A stretch of 35,494 nucleotides of DNA from Pseudomonadota bacterium (GTDB lineage Bacteria > Myxococcota_A > Polyangia > Haliangiales > Haliangiaceae). The translations under genes and the position numbers were made by a program. Positions 17,352 to 25,622 of this stretch are shown piece by piece; positions within the stretch are counted from its first letter, which is position 1, and every line of letters begins with the position of its first letter. The notes below the pieces were generated by a model. That model had not been told where the DNA came from. It worked only from the letters and a program-made list of their open reading frames with translations, and ran no database searches. Location: assembly GCA_023428295.1 (NCBI GenBank), contig JAEYYV010000021.1:1-35494 (forward strand), read 5' to 3'.

Positions 17352-17900
17352 GTGGCGTCGAACATTCGAGCCGTGACCGTGTTCCTGTCGTCGTCGGCAG
17401 GCCAGCCGTCGTACGTCACGGCCACGCGCGAGCTCGCGCACGAGATGGCGAAGCGCGGGCAGACCCTCGTCTATGGCGGCGCCCATCGCGGCCTCATGGG
17501 CGTGCTCGCCGACGCGATGATCGAGGCGGGCGGCAAGACCATCGGCGTGATCCCGCAGGCGCTCGTCGACCTCGAGATCGCGCATCAGGGTTTGACCGAG
17601 CTGCACGTCGTCAACACGATGCACGAGCGCAAAGCCATGATGTTCTCGCTCGCAGACGCGTTCGTGGTGGCGCCCGGCGGGTTCGGGACGCTCGAAGAGG
17701 CGTTCGAGCAAATCACCGGATTGCAACTGAACTATCACGCAAAGCCGATCGTCTTCCTCGACGTCGACGGTTTCTGGGCGCCCATGGCGGACTTCCTCGA
17801 TCGTGCGGTCGCGGCAAACGTCCTCGGTGGCGCCAACCGCCCCCTGTTCCGCACGGCTCCAACGGCCGCGGCCGCCCTCGACGTATTGGCCGCATGGTAG
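17352..17900 (+). CDS. LOG-family nucleoside 5'-monophosphate phosphoribohydrolase (TIGR00730)
   Basis: 182 residues. The Rossmann-like fold has YGGAHRGLMGVLADA near residue 41, MHERKAMMF at 90-98, and the hallmark PGGFGTLEE at 108-116, which binds phosphate and holds the catalytic Glu. Characterised relatives release ribose 5-phosphate from cytokinin riboside monophosphates or from AMP-like nucleotides; older annotation calls them lysine decarboxylase-like. In bacteria without cytokinins the role is nucleotide salvage or detoxification. Start is GTG at 17352. It is 10 bp upstream of the membrane protein gene at 17911. Confidence 0.92.
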   Translation: MASNIRAVTVFLSSSAGQPSYVTATRELAHEMAKRGQTLVYGGAHRGLMGVLADAMIEAGGKTIGVIPQALVDLEIAHQGLTELHVVNTMHERKAMMFSLADAFVVAPGGFGTLEEAFEQITGLQLNYHAKPIVFLDVDGFWAPMADFLDRAVAANVLGGANRPLFRTAPTAAAALDVLAAW

Positions 17901-17910
17901 CCTCGTTTCT

Positions 17911-19530
17911 ATGTCCCCTCGCCTGATCGGCGCGGTGCTGGCTGCGGTCGCGGCGACGTTGCTCGTCGTGTCGATGGCTGCGTCCGCACTGTGGGCAGGC
18001 CATCCGTCAGTCGACGGTCGGGAGATCGAGAAGAAGACGGTCTACATCGGCCTGCTCGGAGGACAGGGCTGCAACACGGGCGGCGACGGTACGTGTGAGG
18101 ACCTGCGGCTCTCGTCCGCGTTCACCACGGTGAGCTTCGTGCAGCTCGGAACCAGCTCGCTGTTCGTGCTGGTCGCGCTGCTCCTCGCGATCACATCCTT
18201 CACGAAGGCGCGATCGCGCAAGACGCTCGGCAAGGTCGCGATCGCGGTCGCGCTGCTCTGCGTCGGCGTCATCGCCGCGCAGTTCATCATCGGTCCGAAG
18301 ATCGAGACCAACCACGAGGTGACGATCCCGATCGGGTACAGCATGTACCTCTTCCTCGGTGCGATCGTCGCGGTCGTCCTCGGCGGCGTCCTCGCGCCGA
18401 AAGAGGATCCACCGATGTCACTGCGCGCACCGCGGCAGTCCGCACCGCTGCCGCAACCAGCGCCAGAGCCGCAAGCACAACCGCAGCAACCGCAGCTACC
18501 GCCGCAGCCGCCGGCGCCGATCGACGTGCTCGCGCTTCTGCAAGACGACGCGTCGCGACCAGCTGCCCCGCCAAGTCCGGGCGGGATGCTGCCCGGTCCG
18601 GCGGGCCCGCTCGGCGCAGGCACCGCACCGCAACCGCCGTTGTTCGGCGCGGCACCGCAGCTGCGCCCTCTCTACGAGCAGCCGCCCGCGCCGTTTCCGC
18701 CGCGCCCGCATCCTCCGTCGATGCCGCCGATGTTCGCGAACCGCGCGGACACCACACAAGACGCGGCGATTCCCGCGCCGCCACCCGTCGCGCCGCCGCC
18801 CGCCGCTGCTCGTGCAAAGGCCGCGAGCGTCGCGCCGCCCCCGCGCGCGAAAGCACCGAGCATTCCGCCGCCCCCGAACAAGAAGCTACCGGCGCCCGGC
18901 TTCTCGATGCGCAGCCCCACATCGATCGGCGTGGTCCCTGTCCCGGTGGGAACCGATCCAGGACAGCGCACCGTACCGGCCGGTCCGTCCGCGCTCGCGC
19001 AAGCAGCGCCACAGCTGCCACCGAATTCGCCGATGCAAGTGTTCACCGGCGGCTCGGAGCCGTCCGAGGAAGTGGCGACGCGCGCGATCCCCAAGGAGCC
19101 CGACGTGATGGTCGGTAGCCCGATCTCGGTCGGCGATTCGACGGACGCCGAGCGCAAGCTCCCCGAAGCAGAGAGCACCGACGTCAACGCGCGTCCGCTC
19201 ACCGAGGACGGCGAGGAGCTCGCGACCGTCCTCAAGGAACCCGCGCCCGCACCTCGCTTGCCGACCGAGGACGGCGAGGACGCAGCCACGACCGCGCGGC
19301 CCAAGCAGGATCCCGAAGACCTCGTCACCGATCCGCAGCAAGCGCGCGCGTCGGCGAAGTCGATGCCGAAGATCCCGCTGTCGACGGCGTCCGAAGCGCT
19401 GCCGCCGCCCAAGGACGAGAAGGCGACGCACGCTGGTCCGCAGCCCGCGTGCCCGCAGTGCGAGGCGCCCATGAATTGGGTCGAGGAGCACCTGCGCTTC
19501 TACTGCAAGAGCTGCCGGATGTACTTCTAG
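17911..19530 (+). CDS. membrane protein with proline-rich cytoplasmic region and C-terminal zinc ribbon
   Basis: 539 residues of unusual architecture. Four hydrophobic segments fall within residues 1-160 (LIGAVLAAVAATLLVVSMAA; FVQLGTSSLFVLVALLLAI; VAIAVALLCVGVIAAQFIIG; MYLFLGAIVAVVLGGVL), with two Cys in the first extracytoplasmic loop (GCNTG...GTCEDL). Residues 165-380 are a long low-complexity Pro/Ala/Gln stretch. Residues 400-510 are acidic with a repeated TEDGEE/TEDGED unit. The last 30 residues, PACPQCEAPMNWVEEHLRFYCKSCRMYF, form a CxxC...CxxC zinc ribbon. I do not recognise a family. The layout suggests an adaptor or scaffold tethered to the inner membrane. Confidence 0.82.
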   Translation: MSPRLIGAVLAAVAATLLVVSMAASALWAGHPSVDGREIEKKTVYIGLLGGQGCNTGGDGTCEDLRLSSAFTTVSFVQLGTSSLFVLVALLLAITSFTKARSRKTLGKVAIAVALLCVGVIAAQFIIGPKIETNHEVTIPIGYSMYLFLGAIVAVVLGGVLAPKEDPPMSLRAPRQSAPLPQPAPEPQAQPQQPQLPPQPPAPIDVLALLQDDASRPAAPPSPGGMLPGPAGPLGAGTAPQPPLFGAAPQLRPLYEQPPAPFPPRPHPPSMPPMFANRADTTQDAAIPAPPPVAPPPAAARAKAASVAPPPRAKAPSIPPPPNKKLPAPGFSMRSPTSIGVVPVPVGTDPGQRTVPAGPSALAQAAPQLPPNSPMQVFTGGSEPSEEVATRAIPKEPDVMVGSPISVGDSTDAERKLPEAESTDVNARPLTEDGEELATVLKEPAPAPRLPTEDGEDAATTARPKQDPEDLVTDPQQARASAKSMPKIPLSTASEALPPPKDEKATHAGPQPACPQCEAPMNWVEEHLRFYCKSCRMYF

Positions 19531-19531
19531 C

Positions 19532-19546
19532 GCCCGATGCTCGGGC
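19532..19546. terminator. short hairpin between convergent genes
   Basis: GCCCGA (19532-19537) and TCGGGC (19541-19546) form a 6-bp stem with a TGC loop, 2 nt after the stop of the zinc-ribbon membrane protein. Position suggests a terminator; there is no U-tract. Confidence 0.45.
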
Positions 19547-19576
19547 CCGGATGCAGGTTCGCCAGCGTGCGACCGT

Positions 19577-20755
19577 TCACACGCGAGAGAGCTCGACGAC
19601 GAGCACGCCGCCAGCATCGTCGACCGCGACCTCGACCCGCTCCTTGCTCGACGGAAACGTCAGCCGCTTCTGCCCTGCGCGATCCACGACACGTGCCTTG
19701 CCCCACTTCGCCTCGAGGACGGCGACGACGGCCGCCTTGTTCGCGGCGGTCACGAACGGCACGGCGAACGCCGCGCGCGCGACGACGCCGTTCGCCGGAT
19801 CGAAGGCGGTGACGATCATCGTCGGCGCGCTCGCGAGCTCCGTCGGCGGAAGCGTGATCGTGCCGCCGCCCTGCGTCGCGCGAAACTTCGGATACGTGGT
19901 CGCGAGTTGCTTCTCGGTCATGCCGAGGACGGGGAGCGCGATACGATCGCCCTGGCCGAGGAGCGCCGCGAGCGGCATGTACTCGGCGATCTGGACCACG
20001 CCGAGCGACGCGTTGTACCGAGCGCGCAGACCGCGCTGCGGAGAGAACCACGTCGGCTGCGACTCGATGACGACGGGGGCGCCCCACGCAGCGGCGAGTG
20101 CGTCGCCCGCATTCGGCGGAAGTCCCACGATGCGGAAGCCGTTCACGCGCTCGTCGAGATCGACGACGACACGCACGTCCTCGACGCCCGCGGGAACCTC
20201 CGCGCCCGTCGCGTACATGGCCGGCACCTTGCCTCGCGGCGTGCCGATCGGCAGCGACGCGAGCGAGCCGGGCGCGCCGACCGCGGTGCCGAAGAACGCC
20301 GCGCCCAGCTCGCGGTGATACGCGAGGCGACACAACGACTCACGACACGAAACATCGACGCGCGTTCCGCCGCTGCGCCACGAGACCAGGTCTTCGTTCG
20401 CGAGGTTCGTGCGCGGGAGCGGCGTGCCCCACAGCGACGTGAGCTTCGCGACGAGACCGGCCGACGGCGCCTCGATGCCGATGCGCGCGACGACATCGCT
20501 GGAGAACAGCACGTACACCTTCGCGCCGTCGATGGTAGCGACGTAGCGCTCGCGGTTCGCGGCGTCGCGGTACTGCTCGTCGCGCTGGAACGCCGACATC
20601 GCTCGTGCGATCTGCGAGCGCGCCATGCCGACGCGAATGCCGTCGAGGAGCGCCGGCGGTGACATGGCCTTGTCGAACAGCGCCGCCGGTGCAGCAGTCG
20701 ACGAGCTCGCAGAAATACCAATGGCCACGGCTAGCGCCGTCGTGATCACCCGCAT
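19577..20755 (-). CDS. secreted triple-repeat protein, paralogue of the lipoprotein at 27364-28593
   Basis: 392 residues with a cleavable signal peptide (MRVITTALAVAIGISASSSTAAPA). The mature protein has three modules of about 115 residues. Each opens with a hydrophobic-Gly turn (GIRVGM at 39-44; LPIGTP at 168-173; VLGMTE at 276-281) and contains a WG motif (109-110, 224-225, 351-352) followed by a strand pair. Module 1 has Cys137-x4-Cys142. The second paralogue has the same length, module order, WG spacing and the same Cys positions 137 and 142. The opening turn and size recall BamE/SmpA-like and BLIP-like folds, but that is only a guess. Function unknown; divergent from the putative protease inhibitor. 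Confidence 0.82.
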   Translation of the reverse strand: MRVITTALAVAIGISASSSTAAPAALFDKAMSPPALLDGIRVGMARSQIARAMSAFQRDEQYRDAANRERYVATIDGAKVYVLFSSDVVARIGIEAPSAGLVAKLTSLWGTPLPRTNLANEDLVSWRSGGTRVDVSCRESLCRLAYHRELGAAFFGTAVGAPGSLASLPIGTPRGKVPAMYATGAEVPAGVEDVRVVVDLDERVNGFRIVGLPPNAGDALAAAWGAPVVIESQPTWFSPQRGLRARYNASLGVVQIAEYMPLAALLGQGDRIALPVLGMTEKQLATTYPKFRATQGGGTITLPPTELASAPTMIVTAFDPANGVVARAAFAVPFVTAANKAAVVAVLEAKWGKARVVDRAGQKRLTFPSSKERVEVAVDDAGGVLVVELSRV

Positions 20756-20773
20756 GCACGACAACGATTCGGC

Positions 20774-20786
20774 ATCACGCCGTGAT
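20774..20786. promoter_or_regulatory. palindrome between divergent secreted-protein genes
   Basis: ATCACG (20774-20779) and CGTGAT (20781-20786) flank one base in the 110-bp gap between the triple-repeat protein and the inhibitor-like protein. A candidate shared operator. Confidence 0.3.
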
Positions 20787-20865
20787 CGTGCAAGCAAAAC
20801 CATCGAGCCGTCCGTGAGAATCTCCTCGAATGAAGAAATCTCGCAGGCGCCGCGTCGGAGCTTCT

Positions 20866-21510
20866 ATGAGATCGCTCGTGGTCCTGTCTGTCCTCGGCGC
20901 GACGGCCTACGCGCAACCCGCGGACCAGTGCTCGGTTCGCGTCGAGCTCGCGCCCACCATCAGCGCGACGCGCGTGTCGATGAAGGTGCAGCTGAAGAAC
21001 ACGGAGCGCGTGCCCGTGAAGGTGTCGCTCGGATCCACCTGCGGAGCACGCTTCTCGATCGAGGGTGAGCCACCAGCGACGTGCGAGCCGACGCCGTGCA
21101 AAGATGTGCCGCCGAAGGTCGTCACCATCGGCGCGAAGAAGACGTTCACCCTCGGAACGGTCAACGTGGATGCGAAGGGCAGCAAGTGTCGCCATGCGAT
21201 CTACGCCGGCTCGACGCTGTTTCGCGCGGCGGTCGTGACGGATCCAGCGCAGAGCAACGTGTGCACCGGCGCCGCGGTGCATGTCATCCGCGACGAGAAC
21301 ACCGGCAAGCTCCGCAAGGCCAAGCCGAGCGATGGGGTCATCGAGCAGACGGTGTTCACGCCACCATCACCACCGACGAAGAAGCCGCGCAAGCCATGTC
21401 CTGCGTGCGGCCTCGGCTGTCCCGATGGAACGCCGTCAAGCGATGTCGACGCGAACGGCTGTCTTGTGTGCCGGTGCGAGAAACACGTGTTCGACAAGCT
21501 CCCCGACTGA
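20866..21510 (+). CDS. secreted putative protease inhibitor: BsuPI-like domain plus Cys-rich antistasin-like motif
   Basis: 214 residues. GGAG (20857-20860) lies 5 nt before this ATG, and MRSLVVLSVLGATAYAQ is a signal peptide; an upstream in-frame ATG at 20830 would add a basic extension. Residues about 20-135 look like a beta-sandwich similar to the BsuPI intracellular proteinase inhibitor (VQLKNTERVPVKVSLGSTCGARFSIEG...). After a Pro/Lys-rich hinge, the C-terminus CPACGLGCPDGT...DANGCLVCRCE has the Cys spacing and terminal GCxxCRC of antistasin-like inhibitor modules. Both resemblances are by eye. With secreted proteases encoded nearby, a role in inhibiting own or foreign proteases is plausible but unproven. 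Confidence 0.75.
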   Translation: MRSLVVLSVLGATAYAQPADQCSVRVELAPTISATRVSMKVQLKNTERVPVKVSLGSTCGARFSIEGEPPATCEPTPCKDVPPKVVTIGAKKTFTLGTVNVDAKGSKCRHAIYAGSTLFRAAVVTDPAQSNVCTGAAVHVIRDENTGKLRKAKPSDGVIEQTVFTPPSPPTKKPRKPCPACGLGCPDGTPSSDVDANGCLVCRCEKHVFDKLPD

Positions 21511-21513
21511 CGC

Positions 21514-23508
21514 TTACTGGATCGCGTCGAACGGCTTGGGCGGCACGAGGAAGTACACGTCGCGCGTGTCGAGCTGCGTCACGCCGTCGCCAAACACCTT
21601 CACCGTCGCGCGGAACATCTGCGGCGCGTCGGTCGCGGGGACCGTCGTGTTCTGCTTGCTGACGACCTTCCAGCACACCGGCGTTCCCGTGCGCACGCCG
21701 ATGAACTTGTCCTTGTAGGTGTCGCCGTTGGTGTCCAGCGCGGTGAGGCCGCTCGCGCACTCCGGCGTTCCGAGCTGCTGCACCTCGAGGTGATCGATGA
21801 ACGCGCCGACCGCGTCGACCGCGTCGCTCGCGTCGTCGATCGTGCGCGCATCGAGATCGAGCGGCAGGCCGTTCGCGAGGCGCAAGATGCCGGTCTGGAT
21901 CGCGCTCGCGGCGGTGGAGCCCGAGCCGTTGAACACGAGGGGCGCGTTGTTGTTCATCAGATCGATCGCGCCGGTGTCACGCGCCATCGTCTGGAGGTCG
22001 GCCTGCGTCGAGCCGTTGAGTCCGTCGCCGAGGATGCCGACGAGCTTTGCCTTCGCGTTCAAGAACTGCGGCTTGACCACGGTCGACCACGCGGGCGACG
22101 CGTACGTGTCACCGCCACCGAACGGCGGCTCGTCGGTCGCGAGCAGCACGACGGGCAGCGCGCCTTGGCGGAAGCACGGATAGCCGAACGTCTGGTAGCC
22201 GCCGTTCTTCGCGGGCGATCCATTGCAGGTCGCGCGCGCGGGCACCGAGGGCATCGAGTAGTTCGCGCCGCCCTGCCCCGTCAGCGCCGCGAATGCAGCG
22301 AACGTCAGCGGCTCGGCGGTGTTGGAGCCGCCGCCGTCGGTGATCGGCACGTTGGCGAAGCTCGCGTTCGGCTGGATATCGACCCAGTTCTGGAACGCGG
22401 TGACGCCACCACCTTGGTAGCCGATCGTTCCGGCGCCGGCCCACAGATCCGGGATGCAGTTACCCGGCGTGCCGGTGCCGAACGGCGGGCACGCGACGTT
22501 GCGCACGACGGTGGACAGGTTGGTCTTGATCGAGCTGATCTCCGCCGACATCGAGCCGGAGCGATCGAGCATCACGTAGAGATCGACCGCCTGGAGCTTC
22601 GTCGAGAAATCCAAGTCCGACGACAGCGGCGTCTGCGGCTTGTTGTAGGGGACCTCGAACACGAAGTCGCCGTTCGCGCGCGGGTTGTCGAGCGGGTTCG
22701 TCGGATCGGTGCCGGCGGCCGTCTCGATCAGATCGGTCACGCCATCGCCGTCCGTGTCTGCGGCGAGCGAGTTCGACTCGCCCGGATCGACGACGCCGTT
22801 GCAGTTCGAGTCCTCGCTGACATCGGGCACGCCGTCGTTGTCGCTGTCGCGATCGAGGAAGTCGAGGTGCGAGTCTTGATCGGAGTCGGTCGGAACGCCC
22901 GCGACGAGGCGCGCCTCGACACGATCGAGAATGCAGTCGCCATCACTGTCGTCGTCGAGGTAGTTCGCGATCCCGTCGTTGTCGTAGTCGAACGGGCCTT
23001 CGTACATGTCGAGGATCGTGTCGCCGTCGCTGTCGGTGTCGCGGAAGTCCGGGATGCCGTCGCCGTCGCTGTCGGCCGGGTTGTCCGGTCCGGTGAGGAA
23101 CTCGTCGACGTCGTTCATCGAGTCGCCGTCGTCGTCCATATCGGCGTAGTTGCCGATGTTGTCGTTGTCCAGATCGTCGACGCCTTCGAGCGAGTCCTCG
23201 ATGCCGTTCCCGTCGCTGTCGAGATCGCGAAAGTCCGGAATGCCATCGCCATCCGAGTCCGGCGGGGGCGTCGAGAGGTCCGCATCGAGCGCTTCGCGGT
23301 AGTCGGGGATCCCGTCGTTGTCGCTGTCGTCGTCGAGATAGTCGGGCGTGCCGTCGCCGTCCGTGTCGACACGTGCGGCCGCGCCCTCGTCGACATCGGA
23401 GATGTTGTCGCCATCGGAGTCCTCACCGAAACCTTCCTCGTGAACGGCGGGTTCGGCACAGCCAACGAACGCCAGAAGTGCGAGCGAGAACAGCGGAGCA
23501 AGCTTCAT
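21514..23508 (-). CDS. lipoprotein with thrombospondin type-3 calcium-binding repeats and a vWA domain
   Basis: 664 residues. MKLAPLFSLALLAFVGC is a lipoprotein signal with Cys17. Residues 30-275 hold roughly a dozen DxDxDGxxD-type thrombospondin type-3 repeats (DSDGDGIPDFRD, DSDNDGVPD and similar), which bind calcium and make a stiff acidic rod. A vWA domain follows with an intact MIDAS motif (Asp315-Arg-Ser-Gly-Ser319) and further Thr/Asp sites; it carries several Cys pairs. The arrangement suggests a surface adhesin that needs calcium and a metal-bound ligand. I chose the Met at 23508 because it begins the lipoprotein signal. Its stop lies 3 bp from the convergent inhibitor gene. Confidence 0.9.
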   Translation of the reverse strand: MKLAPLFSLALLAFVGCAEPAVHEEGFGEDSDGDNISDVDEGAAARVDTDGDGTPDYLDDDSDNDGIPDYREALDADLSTPPPDSDGDGIPDFRDLDSDGNGIEDSLEGVDDLDNDNIGNYADMDDDGDSMNDVDEFLTGPDNPADSDGDGIPDFRDTDSDGDTILDMYEGPFDYDNDGIANYLDDDSDGDCILDRVEARLVAGVPTDSDQDSHLDFLDRDSDNDGVPDVSEDSNCNGVVDPGESNSLAADTDGDGVTDLIETAAGTDPTNPLDNPRANGDFVFEVPYNKPQTPLSSDLDFSTKLQAVDLYVMLDRSGSMSAEISSIKTNLSTVVRNVACPPFGTGTPGNCIPDLWAGAGTIGYQGGGVTAFQNWVDIQPNASFANVPITDGGGSNTAEPLTFAAFAALTGQGGANYSMPSVPARATCNGSPAKNGGYQTFGYPCFRQGALPVVLLATDEPPFGGGDTYASPAWSTVVKPQFLNAKAKLVGILGDGLNGSTQADLQTMARDTGAIDLMNNNAPLVFNGSGSTAASAIQTGILRLANGLPLDLDARTIDDASDAVDAVGAFIDHLEVQQLGTPECASGLTALDTNGDTYKDKFIGVRTGTPVCWKVVSKQNTTVPATDAPQMFRATVKVFGDGVTQLDTRDVYFLVPPKPFDAIQ

Positions 23509-23706
23509 AAGGTGCTCGTTCGAAGTCCACACGACGTGCCAACGCCCGTTTGCACTCGCGCCTGCGGCAACGTGCCGATACATACCGACACCGGAGCAGC
23601 GCAGCGATCGCATGGGGACAAGCGACGCTCTGGTCGCGAGACCCTAGTGAATCCGTTGTCCTCAGCGAATCGTGAGAGCGACTACGTCGGGTACATTCGC
23701 GCGGGC

Positions 23707-24414
23707 GTGGGCACCGTCTTCTTGATCCGGCACGGACAGGCTTCCTACGGCGAAGCGGACTACGACCGGCTGTCGGTTCGCGGGGAAGAACAGGCGCGCG
23801 CCCTCGGTACATGGCTAGCCCGGCAAAGGATCGACGCCCTGTTCACCGGGCCGCTCCGGCGCCAGGTGCAGACCGCGGCGTTCGCGCGCGAGGCTAGCGA
23901 GTCGCTCGGCATCGCCTTGCCAGCGCCGACCGCGATCGCGGAGCTCGCCGAGTATCCCGCGTTCGAGATGCTGCAGCACCTGGTGCCGCGGCTCGTCGCC
24001 GAAGATCCGAAGTTCGCGGCCCTGACGAGCGCGCCGACACCGCGGCTCCTCGACGAAGCGTTTCACACGATCCTCGACAAGTGGGCCAACAACCATTGGT
24101 ACGTCGAGGGCGTGGAGCGCGTCGGCGAGTTCGTCGCACGCGTACGAGCGGCGATGACTCGCGTCGTCGAGAGCGCCGCCAGCGGTGCGCGCATCGCGTG
24201 CGTCACCTCGGCCGGACCGATCGGTGTGGCGGTCGGCCTCACGTTCGGGATCCCCGAGGCGCGGATGGTGCGCACGTCGATCGTGATCCGGAATGCATCG
24301 GTTACGGAGCTGAAGTTCCGCTCGCGAGACGCCGCTTGGTCGCCCGACCAAGTCTCGCTCGTCACGTTCAACGTCACGTCTCACCTCACCGAAGAGCAAA
24401 CGACCGAGAGGTAG
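23707..24414 (+). CDS. histidine-phosphatase-fold protein lacking the second catalytic His
   Basis: 235 residues. Starts at GTG with VGTVFLIRHGQASYGEADYDRLS; RHG at 8-10 provides the phosphoacceptor His9, and FTGPLRRQVQTA carries the partner Arg52. The usual VxxHGG second-His motif is replaced by ACVTSAGPIG, with Ser168 where His normally sits. Proteins of this kind commonly sit beside acyl-CoA dehydrogenase genes, as here (stop and next ATG separated by 2 nt). It may have weak phosphatase activity, hydrolyse a specific phospho-acyl intermediate with altered chemistry, or act as a binding protein. No ribosome site is obvious before the GTG. Confidence 0.87.
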   Translation: MGTVFLIRHGQASYGEADYDRLSVRGEEQARALGTWLARQRIDALFTGPLRRQVQTAAFAREASESLGIALPAPTAIAELAEYPAFEMLQHLVPRLVAEDPKFAALTSAPTPRLLDEAFHTILDKWANNHWYVEGVERVGEFVARVRAAMTRVVESAASGARIACVTSAGPIGVAVGLTFGIPEARMVRTSIVIRNASVTELKFRSRDAAWSPDQVSLVTFNVTSHLTEEQTTER

Positions 24415-24416
24415 CC

Positions 24417-25622
24417 ATGGACTTCGACCCACCCGAGAGCGTCCGTCCCATCCTCGAGAAGATCGAGCAGTTCATCGCCGAGACGGTGATGCCCGTCGAG
24501 CACGAGATCTTCGAGCGAGGTTTCACCGCGTCCGACGCGCAGCTCACCGAGCTTCGCGACAAGGTCAAGGCGGCCGGCTTGTGGGGACCGCAGATCCCGA
24601 AGGAGCTCGGTGGGCTCGGGCTCTCGCTCGTGGAGCACGGCCTCGTGAGCGAGCGACTCGGACGATCGCCGCTCGGTCACTACGTGTTCGGTGCGCAAGC
24701 GCCCGATGCAGGCAACCTCGAGATCCTCCACAAGTACGGCACCCCCGAGCAGAAGGCGCAGTACCTGGAGCCGCTCGCGAAGGGAGAGATTCGCTCGTGC
24801 TTCGCGATGACCGAGCCCGAGAACCCGGGGAGCAACCCGACGCTCCTCTCGTGTCAGGCGCGCAAGGACGGCGATCACTACGTCCTCGACGGGCACAAGT
24901 GGTTCACGTCGAGCGCGCACGGCGCCACGTTCGCGATCGTGATGGCGGTGACGACGCCCGAGGCGGCTCGTCACGCGCGCGCGTCGATGATCATCGTGCC
25001 GACCGACACTCCAGGCTTCGAGCGCGTGCGCAACATCAAGATCATGGGTGACCCTGGCGATGGCTGGGCGAGCCACTCCGAGATCCGGCTGACCAACGTG
25101 CGCGTGCCGATCGCGAACCGGCTCGGCCCCGAAAACGCGGGCTTCTTGATCGCGCAGGAGCGCCTCGGCCCCGGCCGCATCCATCACTGCATGCGATGGA
25201 TCGGCATCTGCGAGCGCGTGTTCGACACGATGTGCGCGCACATCTCGCAGCGCAAGATCGACGACGACAAGACCATCGCGACGCGCCAGATCGCGCAAGC
25301 GTGGGTCGCCGAAGCGCGCGCGGAGATCAACGCGTCGCGGCTCATGGTGCTGCACGCGGCGTGGACGATCGAGAAGAAGGGCTTCGATCGCGCGCGCGAC
25401 GAGGTGAGCTGCATCAAGTTCTACGTCGCGAACGTGATGCTGAACCTCATCGATCGAGCGATCCAGCTGCACGGCGCGCTCGGCATCACGAGCGACACGA
25501 TCCTCGCGCACTACTACGTCCACGAGCGCGGCGCGCGCATCTACGACGGCCCGGACGAGGTCCACAAGATGGTCGTCGCGAAGCGCATCCTGTCGCGGTA
25601 CGGGGCGCAGCGTGCTGGCTGA
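24417..25622 (+). CDS. acyl-CoA dehydrogenase, ACAD10/11-like
   Basis: 401 residues, FAD-dependent. MTEPENPGSNPTLLSC (131-146) and GHKWFTSSAHGATFAIVMAVT are the flavin and substrate signatures; the C-terminal helical domain ends RIYDGPDEVHKMVVAKRIL. Asp377 sits where most acyl-CoA dehydrogenases have the catalytic Glu (YEG), as in the ACAD10/11-like branch with its DGPDEVH ending. That branch, with LvaC of Pseudomonas, acts on 4-phospho-4-hydroxyacyl-CoAs. GAGAGG precedes the ATG by 5 nt. It overlaps the kinase gene downstream by 11 nt, so the two are translationally coupled, which supports a shared pathway. Confidence 0.93.
   Translation: MDFDPPESVRPILEKIEQFIAETVMPVEHEIFERGFTASDAQLTELRDKVKAAGLWGPQIPKELGGLGLSLVEHGLVSERLGRSPLGHYVFGAQAPDAGNLEILHKYGTPEQKAQYLEPLAKGEIRSCFAMTEPENPGSNPTLLSCQARKDGDHYVLDGHKWFTSSAHGATFAIVMAVTTPEAARHARASMIIVPTDTPGFERVRNIKIMGDPGDGWASHSEIRLTNVRVPIANRLGPENAGFLIAQERLGPGRIHHCMRWIGICERVFDTMCAHISQRKIDDDKTIATRQIAQAWVAEARAEINASRLMVLHAAWTIEKKGFDRARDEVSCIKFYVANVMLNLIDRAIQLHGALGITSDTILAHYYVHERGARIYDGPDEVHKMVVAKRILSRYGAQRAG

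Noticed and set aside
22700..23430. Repetitive DNA that might be taken for a repeat array or CRISPR
   Set aside because: The repeats are coding, of irregular length and explained by Asp-rich calcium-binding motifs.
21790..23706. Forward frame leading into the histidine-phosphatase-like gene
   Set aside because: The upstream part is the antisense of the calcium-binding repeats and vWA domain; the true protein begins at the GTG at 23707 with the family N-terminus.
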